Source of the DNA: Diaminobutyricimonas aerilata
GTDB taxonomy: Bacteria > Actinomycetota > Actinomycetes > Actinomycetales > Microbacteriaceae
Assembly: GCF_002797715.1 (NCBI RefSeq)
Contig: NZ_PGFF01000001.1
Coordinates: 3,309,304-3,373,303 of the forward strand
Direction of reading: 5' to 3'
Length of the DNA: 64,000 bases
The notes under the pieces are model-generated. The model had not been told where the DNA came from and ran no database searches. It saw only the letters and a list, made by a program, of their open reading frames with translations. Of this stretch, positions 6,402 to 14,946 are shown piece after piece. Within the stretch, counting starts at the first letter, position 1, and each line of letters begins with the position of its first letter. The position numbers were made by a program, and so were the translations under genes.

Positions 6402-8336
6402 GTGCGTTCCCGTTCCCTCGCCCTCACCACCATCGCCGCCGCGATCACCGCGTCGCTCGCCGGCTGCACGCTCATCCCGAACCTCACCGGAGGCGGAGGC
6501 GGCGAAACCTCCGCGACCGGGTACCGCGCCGACTCGGTGGAGCTGCAGGTGCTGTACGCGGCCGGCGACACCGGCGGCGTCGCCACCCAGCACATCTCCG
6601 TACGCCCGTCGGATGACGGCGACATCAGCGTCGACATCAGCGAAGACGAGGTCTCCGGCGTGGGCGACATGACGCGCGCCGCATCCTGGAACGCCCTCTC
6701 GGTGACGACGCTGCTCACGGGCGCGCCGCTCGACGTGAACTACCGCTTCGCGTTCGACGGCCGCATCGACGGACCGAGTGCCGGCGCGCTGACCACCGTG
6801 GGACTGCTGTCGATGTACTACGGCACCGAGATCGACCCGACCAAGACGATGACGGGCACGATCAACCCGACCGGCACGGTCGGCACGGTCGGCGGCATCC
6901 CCGAGAAGATCCAGGGCGTCATCGACGCGGGCGAGATCGAGACGGTGCTCATCCCCGCAGGGCAGCGCAACGTTCCCGACAACGCGGGCACCCTCGTCGA
7001 CGTCGTCGAGCTCGGCGCCGACAACGACCTCGAGGTGATCGAGGTCGCCGACGTGTACGACGCGTACGAACGGCTCACCGGCGAGCAGCTCCCGGTGCCC
7101 CAGCAGGGCAGCGATCTGCAGGTCACCGGTCGCGCGTACGACAAGTTCAAGAGCGCGACGGATGCGACCCTCGCCCGCTTCGATCGCGCGTTCGCGGAGT
7201 TCTCCGGCCTCGACCCGGTCGTCCAGGCCGGGGCGCAGCCGAACGTCGACGAGGCGGTCGGGTTCGCCGACCGTGCTCGCAGCCTGCAGCAGCAGGGACT
7301 GCAGGGCGGGGCGTTCTTCGAGGCGGGCAGCGCGGCGATCCTGATGGAGGCGGTCAACAACTCGTTCCGCACCGTGCAGAACCTCCTGCTCGGCGACATC
7401 AACGCGATCAGCACGCGCCTCGACGCGGCGGCGAGCGTCGAGGCCGAGGTGAACGCGTTCCTCGACCAGCTGAGCACGTATCAGCCGAAGACCCTGAACG
7501 ACGCGGACGCGCTGATCAGTGCATACGGCGGCACGTTCGACTCGTTCTCGTTGCTGCAGTTCGCGCGCTCCGCGTTGCAGAACATCTTCGACAAGGCGGC
7601 GAACGGCGAGTACACCGACCCGCAGCAGCTCATCACCGACGCCCTCATCAACCTGCTGTACTTCGACTTCGCGCAGGGCCAACTCGAGTTCGTGCGCTCC
7701 GGTTTCGACGTGGGCCGCGACAACGACGGCGCCCCGATCGCGAAGGACGCCGACCTGGATGCGATCGGCTCGTTCCTGCGCCGAGCCGCGGATGCGAACG
7801 CGGCCGCCTTCGAGAGCGGCGTCATCCAGCCCGCAGCCGAGGGACGCGGCTGGTCGAACGACGTGTTCCGCAACGCGCTCGGCGGGGTGGATCTCGACGT
7901 CGCACTCGCCTTCACGGCGCAGCAGTCGCTGCCCGCGATCGAGCAGTACATCGACGACAGCGACAACGCGGCCTTCGCGGCGATGGGCTACGGCAGCGTC
8001 AACTTCGCCCGCAACGCGGTGCTGCTCGAGAAGTACTACAACAACGGCGTGCTCGACGAGAACCTGATGCTCGTGGGTGTCAACTCCGAGACGATCCTCA
8101 CGCGGGCTCTCGACCTCGGCCGTTCACAAGCGGGCGCATCCGCATCCATCCTCGTCGACAACGGCACCGACCCCGTGCTCGCGACGGGCTCGTTCGAGCA
8201 GGCGAACGTGCTGCGGGAGGGCGACGTGCTGCAGAAGTTCCAGGCGATCGCGCAGTACTCGTCGATCTTCGTCACCGCGCGGGTGCTCGCCTACGCCGGC
8301 GGCTTCGAGCGCGACGGTTACGACGCGGCCGACTGA
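6402..8336 (+). CDS. Secreted lipoprotein with Lon-type (S16) serine protease domain
   Basis: The 644-residue product begins with a lipoprotein signal: RSRS, a hydrophobic stretch, and the lipobox SLAGC with Cys22. After a glycine-rich linker, residues about 45-200 form a Lon proteolytic domain. The catalytic serine is Ser126 in RIDGPSAGAL and the partner lysine is Lys169 in VGGIPEKIQG. Their 43-residue spacing equals that of Ser679 and Lys722 in E. coli Lon. No ATPase or PDZ domain is present. Residues about 210-644 match nothing I recognise; they look mostly helical and rich in Ala, Asn and Gln. The domain would work outside the membrane without ATP. GTG 6402 has GGAG eight bases upstream. 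Substrate and partners are unknown. Confidence 0.85.
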   Translation: MRSRSLALTTIAAAITASLAGCTLIPNLTGGGGGETSATGYRADSVELQVLYAAGDTGGVATQHISVRPSDDGDISVDISEDEVSGVGDMTRAASWNALSVTTLLTGAPLDVNYRFAFDGRIDGPSAGALTTVGLLSMYYGTEIDPTKTMTGTINPTGTVGTVGGIPEKIQGVIDAGEIETVLIPAGQRNVPDNAGTLVDVVELGADNDLEVIEVADVYDAYERLTGEQLPVPQQGSDLQVTGRAYDKFKSATDATLARFDRAFAEFSGLDPVVQAGAQPNVDEAVGFADRARSLQQQGLQGGAFFEAGSAAILMEAVNNSFRTVQNLLLGDINAISTRLDAAASVEAEVNAFLDQLSTYQPKTLNDADALISAYGGTFDSFSLLQFARSALQNIFDKAANGEYTDPQQLITDALINLLYFDFAQGQLEFVRSGFDVGRDNDGAPIAKDADLDAIGSFLRRAADANAAAFESGVIQPAAEGRGWSNDVFRNALGGVDLDVALAFTAQQSLPAIEQYIDDSDNAAFAAMGYGSVNFARNAVLLEKYYNNGVLDENLMLVGVNSETILTRALDLGRSQAGASASILVDNGTDPVLATGSFEQANVLREGDVLQKFQAIAQYSSIFVTARVLAYAGGFERDGYDAAD

Positions 8337-8383
8337 CGCGCCGCATGCGCGGGCCTCGCGCGCTGCGCGGGCACCCGATGCCA

Positions 8384-8440
8384 CGAGTTGGCGAAACCCA
8401 CCCGAAACCGGGTGCCCATAGGGATGGATTCGACAACTCG
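8384..8440. repeat. Cruciform-like intergenic inverted repeat
   Basis: Outer arms CGAGTTGGCGAA (8384-8395) and TTCGACAACTCG (8429-8440) pair with one mismatch over 12 bases. Inside lies a perfect hairpin CACCCG-aaac-CGGGTG (8399-8414). The element fills the gap between two convergent genes, next to a separate terminator. Its function is unknown. Confidence 0.6.
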
Positions 8441-8488
8441 CGAACCGAGTCCGGGCAAATCGCGGGTAGCCGTCACTGAGACGCGATC

Positions 8489-8515
8489 GGGGCCGGTCCC
8501 GAAGGAACCGGCCCC
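8489..8515. terminator. Rho-independent terminator between convergent genes
   Basis: GGGGCCGGT (8489-8497) pairs perfectly with ACCGGCCCC (8507-8515) around a short loop. It lies just past the stop of the minus-strand surface protein and can also end transcription from the lipoprotein gene. Confidence 0.8.
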
Positions 8516-8533
8516 GCGCTATCGCGCCTCAGT

Positions 8534-11365
8534 TCAGGCGTCGCCCTCCCGACGCGCGGCCTGGCGACGGACCATCAGCGTGGCCCCACCGAGCAGGAGA
8601 AGGAGGAATCCGACGCCCACAGCGGGACCGGCGAACTCGGCACCCGTCGCGACCAGACCGCGCCCACCGGCACCGCTGCCGCCGGTGGTCGGCGGCGTGG
8701 TCACGACGGCGCCCACCTCGATCGTCGCGGTCGACGGCGCGGAGACCGTCGGGTCACCGGCGGGAGTGGTGCCCGTCGCGGCGGCCGTGTTCGTCAACTC
8801 GCCGGCGTCGACATCCTCGGCCGTCACCGTGTACGTCGCGGTGCAGGTGAGGGAATCGCCGGGGGCGAGCGGGTCGGTCGCGGGACACGTCACAGCGGAG
8901 AGCTCACCGGATCCGGAGAACTCGACCTCGTTGACGGCCGGAGCCGCGATCGTCACGTTGCCGGTGTTGGTGAGGAGGAACGAGTACTCGATCACCTGGC
9001 CGGCGACGGCGACGTCCGCATCCGCGGTCTTGACGAGGGTCAGCGCCGGGGCCGGATCAATCGTCACCTGGGCCGTCGAGGGGTCCGAGCCGATCGGGAC
9101 CCCCGACGGCGGCGTTCCGCCGACGGCCGCGGTGTTCGTGATCCCGCCGGCGTCGACGTCGGCCTGCGTCACTTCGTAGGTGGCGGTGCAGGTGATGAAC
9201 TGGCCCGCGAAGATCGTCGTCGTCGGGCAGTCGATCGCAGAGACTTCACCCGTTCCGGAGAAGTCGCCCTCGTCGATCACCACGTCGGTCAGCGTCACAT
9301 TGCCGGTGTTCGTCACCAGGAACGAGTACTCGACGACCTGCCCGGCCTCGCTGATGTCGCCTTCGGCGGTCTTCACGACGCTGATCCCCGGCTCCTCGGG
9401 GGTCGGGATGGTGACCTCGGAGGGCGCGGAGGTGATCGGCGTGCCGTCGGCGGGAGTGCCGGATGCGGTCGCCGAGTTCGTGACCTCACCCGCGTCGACG
9501 TCCTCCGGAGTGAGCGTGTAGGTCGCCTCGCAGATCACCTGCGCGTCGACGGCGAGGGTGGTCGCGGGGCAGGTGACTGCGGAGAGTTCGCCGGTGCCCG
9601 AGAACGTGCCCTCGTCGACCGTGATGTCCGAGAGCGGCACGTTCCCCGTGTTGGTGACGACGAAATGGTAGGTGATCTCCTGACCGGGCTCGAGCGTGCC
9701 GGAGGACGGGTCGGCGGACTTGACGAGCGTCAGAGCCGGCGCCGGTGCCTCGGTGGGCGTCGACGTGGTCGACGGGGTGGAGGTGAACTCCTGGCCGTCC
9801 GGCGTGCTGGCGGAGACGGTCGCGGTGTTGATCACGGCGCCCGCGGTGACGTCGTCCGCGGTGACCGTGTACACGGACTCCGCGGAACACGTCGTGGTGC
9901 CGCCGACGGCGAGCGTCGTCACCGGGCACGTCACGTCGCCCACCTTCGGGTCGTCGACCGCGATGTCGGAGAGGTCGAGCTGCCCCGTGTTGGCGACATC
10001 GAAGGTGTACTGGATCGTGTCGCCGGCGTCGGTGATGCCGTTCTCGTTGACGTCGACCGGCACGCCCGCGTGCTTGGTCAGCGACATGCCCGCCAGCGGA
10101 GCGGTGCTCGTCGACGTGTTGTTGCCGGGGGTCGGGTCCTCCTCGTTCGACGTCACCGTTGCGGTGTTCGCAACGGCCGAGGTGACGTTGGCGGGAACGT
10201 CGGCGGTGATCGTGTACGTCGCCGAGCTGCCGGCGATGAGGCGGCCGCCGACGCAGCGGACGTCGTTGCCGGTCACCGTGCACGCGTCATCCGTGCTCTG
10301 CACGTTCGTCAGCGGTGCGGGAACGGCGTCGTTGACGACGAAGCCGCTCGAGTTGCCCGGTCCGTTGTTCGTCACGGTGAGCGTGTAGCTGGCGGTGCCG
10401 CCGGCCGGCACGACCGATGCGGGACCGGTCTTGACGACCGAGAGGTCGGTCGGCAGACCCCCCACTGCGGCGCCGTCGTTGTTCCCGCTCGCGGGACCCG
10501 CGCTGACCGCCACGAGCGTGAAGGTGGGCGTGGCGGCGGCAGGGTCGGTCACCCCGACCTGGAGCACGTCACCGGTGGTATTGACCGAGAAGCCCAGGTT
10601 GCCGTTGCCGAAGGTCCACGCGGCCCCTGCGAAGCCGGAGGCTTGGAAGGAGGTCGTGAAGGTGTCGACCACGCCCGTCGTGGGGTGGATGCGCTGGATC
10701 ACGGCCGTCGTGCCAGAAGTCAGGAGTCCCCAGAAGTAGCCGTCCGCATAGGCGAGGTCGGCTACGAGGTTCGGGGCGTTCAGCGTGAGGGTGCGCACGA
10801 CAGCGCCGGTGGTCACATTGATGACGTTCATCAACCTCTCGCTGCCGGCACCGCTGCTGCCGATGTAGAGGTAGCCGTCAGGGCCGAACACGCCCACGTT
10901 CCAGTTCGTCGCGGTGGGGTAGGTGGCCGTGCCGACGCGCGTGAGCTGCCCCGACTGCCCGATCCGCACGAGGGAGTTGTCGGGGAACGCGGCGTTTCCG
11001 CCACCCGTCACGACGATGCCGTACAGGTAGTTGTCGGCGGTGTTGTAGGAGATCGCGTTGTAGGTGATCGGCGACGCCGCACCCTCCGGGGCGAAGCTCA
11101 CGGTGCCACTGTCGTCGGTGGTCGCCCGGGACAGCGCCGTCGGCTGACCCTGAGCGACGAAGACCAGCGGATCGACGGCCGAGAACGGGTCGCCGGGTGC
11201 CGCATGCGCGGGCGTCACGGTGAGCAGCGATCCGGCGAGCGCCGACGCCGCGAGCGCCAATGCGCCGACCGAAGCGAGCACCCGGGTCCTCCGGGAACGA
11301 ATCGCCGGCAGCACCCCGGCCCCGGCCGCGGAGCGCTCGCGCCCCGCTCGACGATACGACTCCAT
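8534..11365 (-). CDS. Wall-anchored surface protein with DUF11/DUF7507-type repeats
   Basis: The 943-residue protein has a long Sec signal (twin-arginine-like basic start, hydrophobic core, THAHAAP-like cleavage near APGDP). Residues about 60-270 resemble the DUF6923-type propeller domain with repeated Y-L-Y-I-G strands. Then come five Ig-like repeats: one DUF11-like unit (DLSVVKTGPASVV onward) and four DUF7507-like units of about 110 residues, each starting with LVK/VVKTA and containing TNTGNV. The C-terminus reads LVATG, a hydrophobic helix and RRQAARREGDA, a sortase anchor of the LxxTG kind. It is probably an extracellular stalk or adhesin. ATG 11365 is preceded by GAGGGGGATCTG; an earlier ATG at 11383 lacks a box. 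Confidence 0.88.
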   Translation of the reverse strand: MESYRRAGRERSAAGAGVLPAIRSRRTRVLASVGALALAASALAGSLLTVTPAHAAPGDPFSAVDPLVFVAQGQPTALSRATTDDSGTVSFAPEGAASPITYNAISYNTADNYLYGIVVTGGGNAAFPDNSLVRIGQSGQLTRVGTATYPTATNWNVGVFGPDGYLYIGSSGAGSERLMNVINVTTGAVVRTLTLNAPNLVADLAYADGYFWGLLTSGTTAVIQRIHPTTGVVDTFTTSFQASGFAGAAWTFGNGNLGFSVNTTGDVLQVGVTDPAAATPTFTLVAVSAGPASGNNDGAAVGGLPTDLSVVKTGPASVVPAGGTASYTLTVTNNGPGNSSGFVVNDAVPAPLTNVQSTDDACTVTGNDVRCVGGRLIAGSSATYTITADVPANVTSAVANTATVTSNEEDPTPGNNTSTSTAPLAGMSLTKHAGVPVDVNENGITDAGDTIQYTFDVANTGQLDLSDIAVDDPKVGDVTCPVTTLAVGGTTTCSAESVYTVTADDVTAGAVINTATVSASTPDGQEFTSTPSTTSTPTEAPAPALTLVKSADPSSGTLEPGQEITYHFVVTNTGNVPLSDITVDEGTFSGTGELSAVTCPATTLAVDAQVICEATYTLTPEDVDAGEVTNSATASGTPADGTPITSAPSEVTIPTPEEPGISVVKTAEGDISEAGQVVEYSFLVTNTGNVTLTDVVIDEGDFSGTGEVSAIDCPTTTIFAGQFITCTATYEVTQADVDAGGITNTAAVGGTPPSGVPIGSDPSTAQVTIDPAPALTLVKTADADVAVAGQVIEYSFLLTNTGNVTIAAPAVNEVEFSGSGELSAVTCPATDPLAPGDSLTCTATYTVTAEDVDAGELTNTAAATGTTPAGDPTVSAPSTATIEVGAVVTTPPTTGGSGAGGRGLVATGAEFAGPAVGVGFLLLLLGGATLMVRRQAARREGDA

Positions 11366-11396
11366 CAGATCCCCCTCGTTCACGGACTACTCCCCC

Positions 11397-11413
11397 GGTG
11401 CCGTGCAGGCACC
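11397..11413 (-). promoter_or_regulatory. Hairpin in the leader of the surface-protein gene
   Basis: GGTGCC-gtgca-GGCACC forms a perfect 6-base-pair stem with a 5-base loop, 32 bases upstream of the start codon of the surface-protein gene. It may be an operator or a leader hairpin. No known riboswitch pattern is evident in the 11366-11582 gap. Confidence 0.35.
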
Positions 11414-11582
11414 TATGCCTCCCGCAATCATGTCGGACGTTTCACATCCGATCCAGTCGCACGACGGGATTGCAGGCGAGCGCACCCGCCATCCGCCGAA
11501 GTCGCAGCTGGGCACGGTCACGTGCGCGAGCACTGTGCACGAGTGCGACTTCGACGTACGGGGCGACGACGGACGCCACGGG

Positions 11583-12836
11583 TCACGCGGCCGGGCGCTC
11601 CCAGGCGGGCACGTCCTCGACGTCGCGCACCCCGCGGAGGGCGAGGAACAGCACGACCGGGCACAGCACGAGCAGCACGCCGGAGAGCAGCACCGTCTCG
11701 CGCGCGCCGATGAGCTCGCCGAGCACGCCGCCGACGATCGCGCCGAGCGGGAACAGGAACATGATGAGCACCCGCATGGTGGCGTTCACCCGGCCCAGCA
11801 GTTCGTCCGGGCAGAGCTGCTGACGGAGACTGACGTTCGTGATCGAGTAGACGATCTGCCCGAACTCGCCGGCGGCGATCCCGGCGACGAGCAGCAGCAC
11901 ACCCCATCCGGGCTGGGCGAACGCGCCGAGCACGCTCAGCGGGGCCGTCACCGCGAGCGACACCCACACGATGCGCGCCGACCCCACCCACCGCGCGAAC
12001 CTCGGGGTCAGCGCCGCGCCGGCCATCACCGTGACCGAGCCGACGGCGATGACGAGCCCGATGCCGGCGGCCGGCAGGTTGAGGATGCGCGACATGAAGA
12101 TCACGTTCACGGCCGAGGCGATCGCGAATGAGAAGTTGATAGCCGCGCTCGCGATGGCCGTCGCCCGCAGGATGCGGTTGTGGACGACGAAACGCAGCCC
12201 CTCCACGATCTGCGACCGCATCGAGGGACGGCGCTCCGGCACCGGGATCGCCTCCTCACGGGTGCGGATCGCGACGAGGGTCCAGGCCGAGAGCGCGAAG
12301 GTGACCGCCTGCACGAGCACGACGTTCGCGGCGCCGAGCAGCCCGACGAGCACACCACCGAGCCCCGGACCGGCCACCTGACCGGATGCCCGCACGAACT
12401 CCATCGAGGAGTTCCCGGCGAGCACGCGGTCCTTGCCGACGACCGAGGGGATGTAACTCTGGTAGCCGACGTCGAAGAACACGCGGGCGACGCCGACGAG
12501 CAGCGAGACGATCACGAGCTGCAGGATCGTCAGCACCCCGAACCACGCGGCGATGGGGATGGTGGCGAGCAGGATCGCGCGCGCGAGATCGCTCGCGATG
12601 AGGATGCCGCGGCGGTGCATCCGGTCGAGCCAGGCGCCCGCCTGCAGTCCGATGAGCGCGAAGGCGATCGTCGACGACGCGTTGATGATGCCGACCTCGA
12701 GCGACGAGGCGTGCAGGGTGAGCACCGCGAGCAGCGGGATGGCGACCGAGCTGACCTGGGTGCCGAGCTGGCTGGTGGTCTGACCGAGCAGCAGCAGCCG
12801 GAAGTCGCGGTGCGCGAAAAGGGAAGGGTGCGACAT
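11583..12836 (-). CDS. MFS exporter, EntS-like
   Basis: This 417-residue membrane protein has the 12-helix pattern of a major facilitator exporter. It starts with LFAHRDFRLLLLGQTTSQLGTQV, typical of the EntS/MFS_3 group, and has the loop motif AGAWLDRMHRRGIL between helices 2 and 3 and a second-half loop around FARWVGSARIVW. Such proteins export siderophores, drugs or lipids by proton antiport. ATG 12836 matches the conserved N-terminus of the family; an upstream in-frame ATG at 12878 would add 14 unusual residues. It is monocistronic between a surface-protein gene and a repeat-bearing gap. A paralogue of the same class is at 19251. Confidence 0.88.
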   Translation of the reverse strand: MSHPSLFAHRDFRLLLLGQTTSQLGTQVSSVAIPLLAVLTLHASSLEVGIINASSTIAFALIGLQAGAWLDRMHRRGILIASDLARAILLATIPIAAWFGVLTILQLVIVSLLVGVARVFFDVGYQSYIPSVVGKDRVLAGNSSMEFVRASGQVAGPGLGGVLVGLLGAANVVLVQAVTFALSAWTLVAIRTREEAIPVPERRPSMRSQIVEGLRFVVHNRILRATAIASAAINFSFAIASAVNVIFMSRILNLPAAGIGLVIAVGSVTVMAGAALTPRFARWVGSARIVWVSLAVTAPLSVLGAFAQPGWGVLLLVAGIAAGEFGQIVYSITNVSLRQQLCPDELLGRVNATMRVLIMFLFPLGAIVGGVLGELIGARETVLLSGVLLVLCPVVLFLALRGVRDVEDVPAWERPAA

Positions 12837-12958
12837 GTGTTGGAGCCTCACGAGTAGTGGATGGGATTCGATCCCCACCCACCAGCTCCACGAGAAGCGT
12901 CGCTAGGGGGGGTCAACTTTAGTCGCGCAACTTCGACGGGTCAACCGCGGGTGCGTCC

Positions 12959-12983
12959 GCTCCCTGAGCCTGTCGAAGGGAGC
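12959..12983. repeat. Interspersed palindromic repeat, copy 2
   Basis: GCTCCCTGAG...CGAAGGGAGC, a 25-base element with complementary 8-base ends, is a sibling of the copies at 4610 and 47423. Its tips read GCTCCC/GGGAGC instead of GTTCCC/GGGAAC: both sides changed together, so pairing is kept. Confidence 0.85.
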
Positions 12984-12995
12984 CGCCGCACGACC

Positions 12996-13017
12996 CGCTT
13001 CGACAAGCTCAGCGAGC
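12996..13017. repeat. Interspersed palindromic repeat, copy 3 (inverted)
   Basis: CGCTTCGACAAGCTCAGCGAGC is the same core in the opposite orientation, 13 bases from copy 2. The pair may fold as a larger structure and terminate the convergently placed dehydrogenase gene, whose stop is at 13025. Confidence 0.75.
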
Positions 13018-13024
13018 TACCGGG

Positions 13025-14074
13025 TCAGGGGCGCACGAGCACCTTGATGGCGCGACGCTCGTCCATGGCGGCGTACGCCTCGGCGATGTCGTCGAGCGGC
13101 AGCTCGAGGTCGAACACGCGGCCCGGCTGCAGCGAGCCGTCCCACACCTCGGGCAGCAGCTCCTCGACATAGTTGCGCACCGGCGCGACACCACCGCGCA
13201 CGCTCACGTTCGTCTGGAACATGCGCCGGATCGGCAGCTCGGCTCCGCCGTTCGGCACGCCGACGAAGCCGACGCGGCCGCCGGGGCGCGCGGAGCGCAG
13301 GGCCTGGTCCATCGACTCCGCGGTGCCGACGCACTCGAGCACGCAGTCCGGGCCGATGCCGTCGAAGAGCTCGTGGATGCGCGCGATGCCCTCCTCTCCG
13401 CGCTCGGCGACCACCTCATCCGCACCGAACTCGCGGGCGAGCGCCTGACGCTCGGGGTTGCGCGACATGGCGACGACGCGCTCCGCGCCGAGTCGCTTGG
13501 CGGCGAGCACGGCGCACAGCCCGACGGCGCCGTCGCCCACCACGACGACAGTGCTGCCGGGGCCGACCTCGGCCGCGACCGCGGCGTGGTGTCCGGTGCC
13601 CATCACATCCGAGAGCGTGAGCAGGTGCGGCACGAGCTCCGGCGCCGGCATCGACGGGGTGGCGACGAGGGTGCCGTCGGCGAGCGGAACACGCACCCGC
13701 TCGCCCTGACCGCCGTCCGCGAATCCGCCGAACCGGTCGTCTTCGCCCCACCAGCCGCCGTGCAGGCAGGAGGTGCTGACACCGTTGCGGCAATTGGCGC
13801 ACGTCATGTCGCACACGTAGAACGGGGCGATGACGAAGTCGCCGACCCGAATGCGCTGCACGTCGGGCCCGACCTCCTCGACGACACCGACGAACTCGTG
13901 GCCGATGCGGTGCGGCTCCTCCGTGGGCGTGACACCCCGGTAGGGCCACAGGTCGGAACCGCACACGCACGCGGCGACGACGCGCACGATGGCGTCGGCT
14001 CCGGTGGAGAGCACGGGGTCGGGAACGGTTTCGAGGCGCACGTCGCGGGCGGCGTGGATGACGGTGGCACGCAT
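13025..14074 (-). CDS. Zinc-dependent alcohol dehydrogenase (MDR family)
   Basis: This 349-residue medium-chain dehydrogenase has the catalytic zinc ligands Cys38 (ACVCGSDLW) and His-Glu in the GHEFVG motif. A structural zinc lobe follows (CDMTCANCRNGVSTSC, four cysteines), and the cofactor domain contains VVVVGDGAVGLCAVLAAKRLGA. It should oxidise an alcohol or reduce an aldehyde with NAD(P) in the cytosol; the substrate is not readable. The overall sequence resembles the tetrameric threonine/sorbitol dehydrogenase-like branch. No regulator sits next to it; upstream is the DJ-1/PfpI gene on the same strand, 64 bases away. Confidence 0.92.
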   Translation of the reverse strand: MRATVIHAARDVRLETVPDPVLSTGADAIVRVVAACVCGSDLWPYRGVTPTEEPHRIGHEFVGVVEEVGPDVQRIRVGDFVIAPFYVCDMTCANCRNGVSTSCLHGGWWGEDDRFGGFADGGQGERVRVPLADGTLVATPSMPAPELVPHLLTLSDVMGTGHHAAVAAEVGPGSTVVVVGDGAVGLCAVLAAKRLGAERVVAMSRNPERQALAREFGADEVVAERGEEGIARIHELFDGIGPDCVLECVGTAESMDQALRSARPGGRVGFVGVPNGGAELPIRRMFQTNVSVRGGVAPVRNYVEELLPEVWDGSLQPGRVFDLELPLDDIAEAYAAMDERRAIKVLVRP

Positions 14075-14138
14075 ACCGGCAGGTTAGCCCGACCCGAATG
14101 GGCTGTCAGCCGCTACCAAGATGCCGCGTGGTCCGCGC

Positions 14139-14831
14139 TCAGCGCCGGGCGAGCTCCTGCACGATCCGCTCCGCGGTCGCGACGCTCGACTGCGGGTTCT
14201 GCCCGCTGATGAGGCTGCCGTCGGCGACGACGGTGCTGCTCCACGGCGCGCCGGACTGCACGTCGACGCCGAGCTCACGCAGGCGCGACTCGACGAGGTA
14301 CGGGGTCCGCTCCCCGAGCCCGCCGATCCGCTCCTCCTCGTCGGTGAACACGGCGAGGTGACGTCCCGCGAGCGCGAACGCGCCGTCGGATCGCACGGCG
14401 CTGAGGAGCCCGGCCGGTCCGTGGCAGAGCACCCCGACGACCGCGTTCCGGTCGACCGCATCGACCAGAAGGCGTCCGAGGTGCTCGTCGGTGGCGAGGT
14501 CGGCCATCGGCCCGTGACCGCCGGGGAGCACGATCGCGTCGTAGTCGCCGTCCCCGATGCCGCTCAAGTCGAGCGGGGTGCCGAGCGCGGCGTCGATCGA
14601 GTCGAGGTACTCCCGCAGGGCGGCGCCCTCGGTGGTCGTGTCGTCCAGGCTCCCGGGGTCCACCGCGGGGCGTCGACCGCCGGGTGTCGCGATGTCGACC
14701 CGGTGACCGGCCGCGGTGAGTCCGCGGTGCAGTTCGACGAGCTCTTCGGCCCAGAAGCCGGTCGGGTGAGCGGTCCCGTCGGTCAGCGTGATCCGGTCCG
14801 CGCCGGTCACGACCATGAGTACGTCAGCCAT
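14139..14831 (-). CDS. DJ-1/PfpI-family class I glutamine amidotransferase-like protein
   Basis: The 230-residue protein has the DJ-1/PfpI fold of the Hsp31-like subgroup: the start MADVLMVVTGADRITLTDG, the acidic residue in HPTGFWAEEL, and the nucleophile elbow VVGVLCHGPAGLL with the reactive cysteine followed by histidine. Related proteins act as glyoxalase III/deglycase-type stress enzymes. ATG 14831 is chosen because AAGGAG lies nine bases upstream; the ATG at 14837 would be only three bases from it. The gene is divergent from the LysR gene at 14947, which probably controls it. Confidence 0.88.
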   Translation of the reverse strand: MADVLMVVTGADRITLTDGTAHPTGFWAEELVELHRGLTAAGHRVDIATPGGRRPAVDPGSLDDTTTEGAALREYLDSIDAALGTPLDLSGIGDGDYDAIVLPGGHGPMADLATDEHLGRLLVDAVDRNAVVGVLCHGPAGLLSAVRSDGAFALAGRHLAVFTDEEERIGGLGERTPYLVESRLRELGVDVQSGAPWSSTVVADGSLISGQNPQSSVATAERIVQELARR

Positions 14832-14922
14832 CGTCATCTTCTCCTTCTCGTGGTTCCGGCTCGGTCGAGCCACGGAGGGGAACCCTGTCGGTATCGGTGC
14901 GATTCCATGCCAGACTTGGCTG

Positions 14923-14936
14923 CAATAGATTTCTTG
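14923..14936. promoter_or_regulatory. Possible LysR-type binding site
   Basis: CAATAGATTTCTTG is an imperfect palindrome (10 of 14 positions self-complementary) just before the LysR start at 14947 and within the divergent gap to the DJ-1 gene. Position rather than strength of the motif supports it. Confidence 0.4.
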
Positions 14937-14946
14937 ATGGGATGGA

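Noticed and set aside
11366-11582. Possible riboswitch in the leader of the surface-protein gene
   Set aside because: Only one short hairpin is present and no conserved aptamer core could be recognised.
9665-11713. Long plus-strand frame opposite the surface protein at 8534-11365
   Set aside because: It has Arg/Gly-rich low-complexity content and runs through the surface-protein promoter region; the minus-strand protein has signal, repeats and anchor.
13025-14831. Functional operon of the alcohol dehydrogenase and DJ-1 protein as a defined aldehyde detoxification unit
   Set aside because: The genes share a strand with a 64-base gap, but nothing in the sequence fixes a common substrate, so no joint function is claimed.
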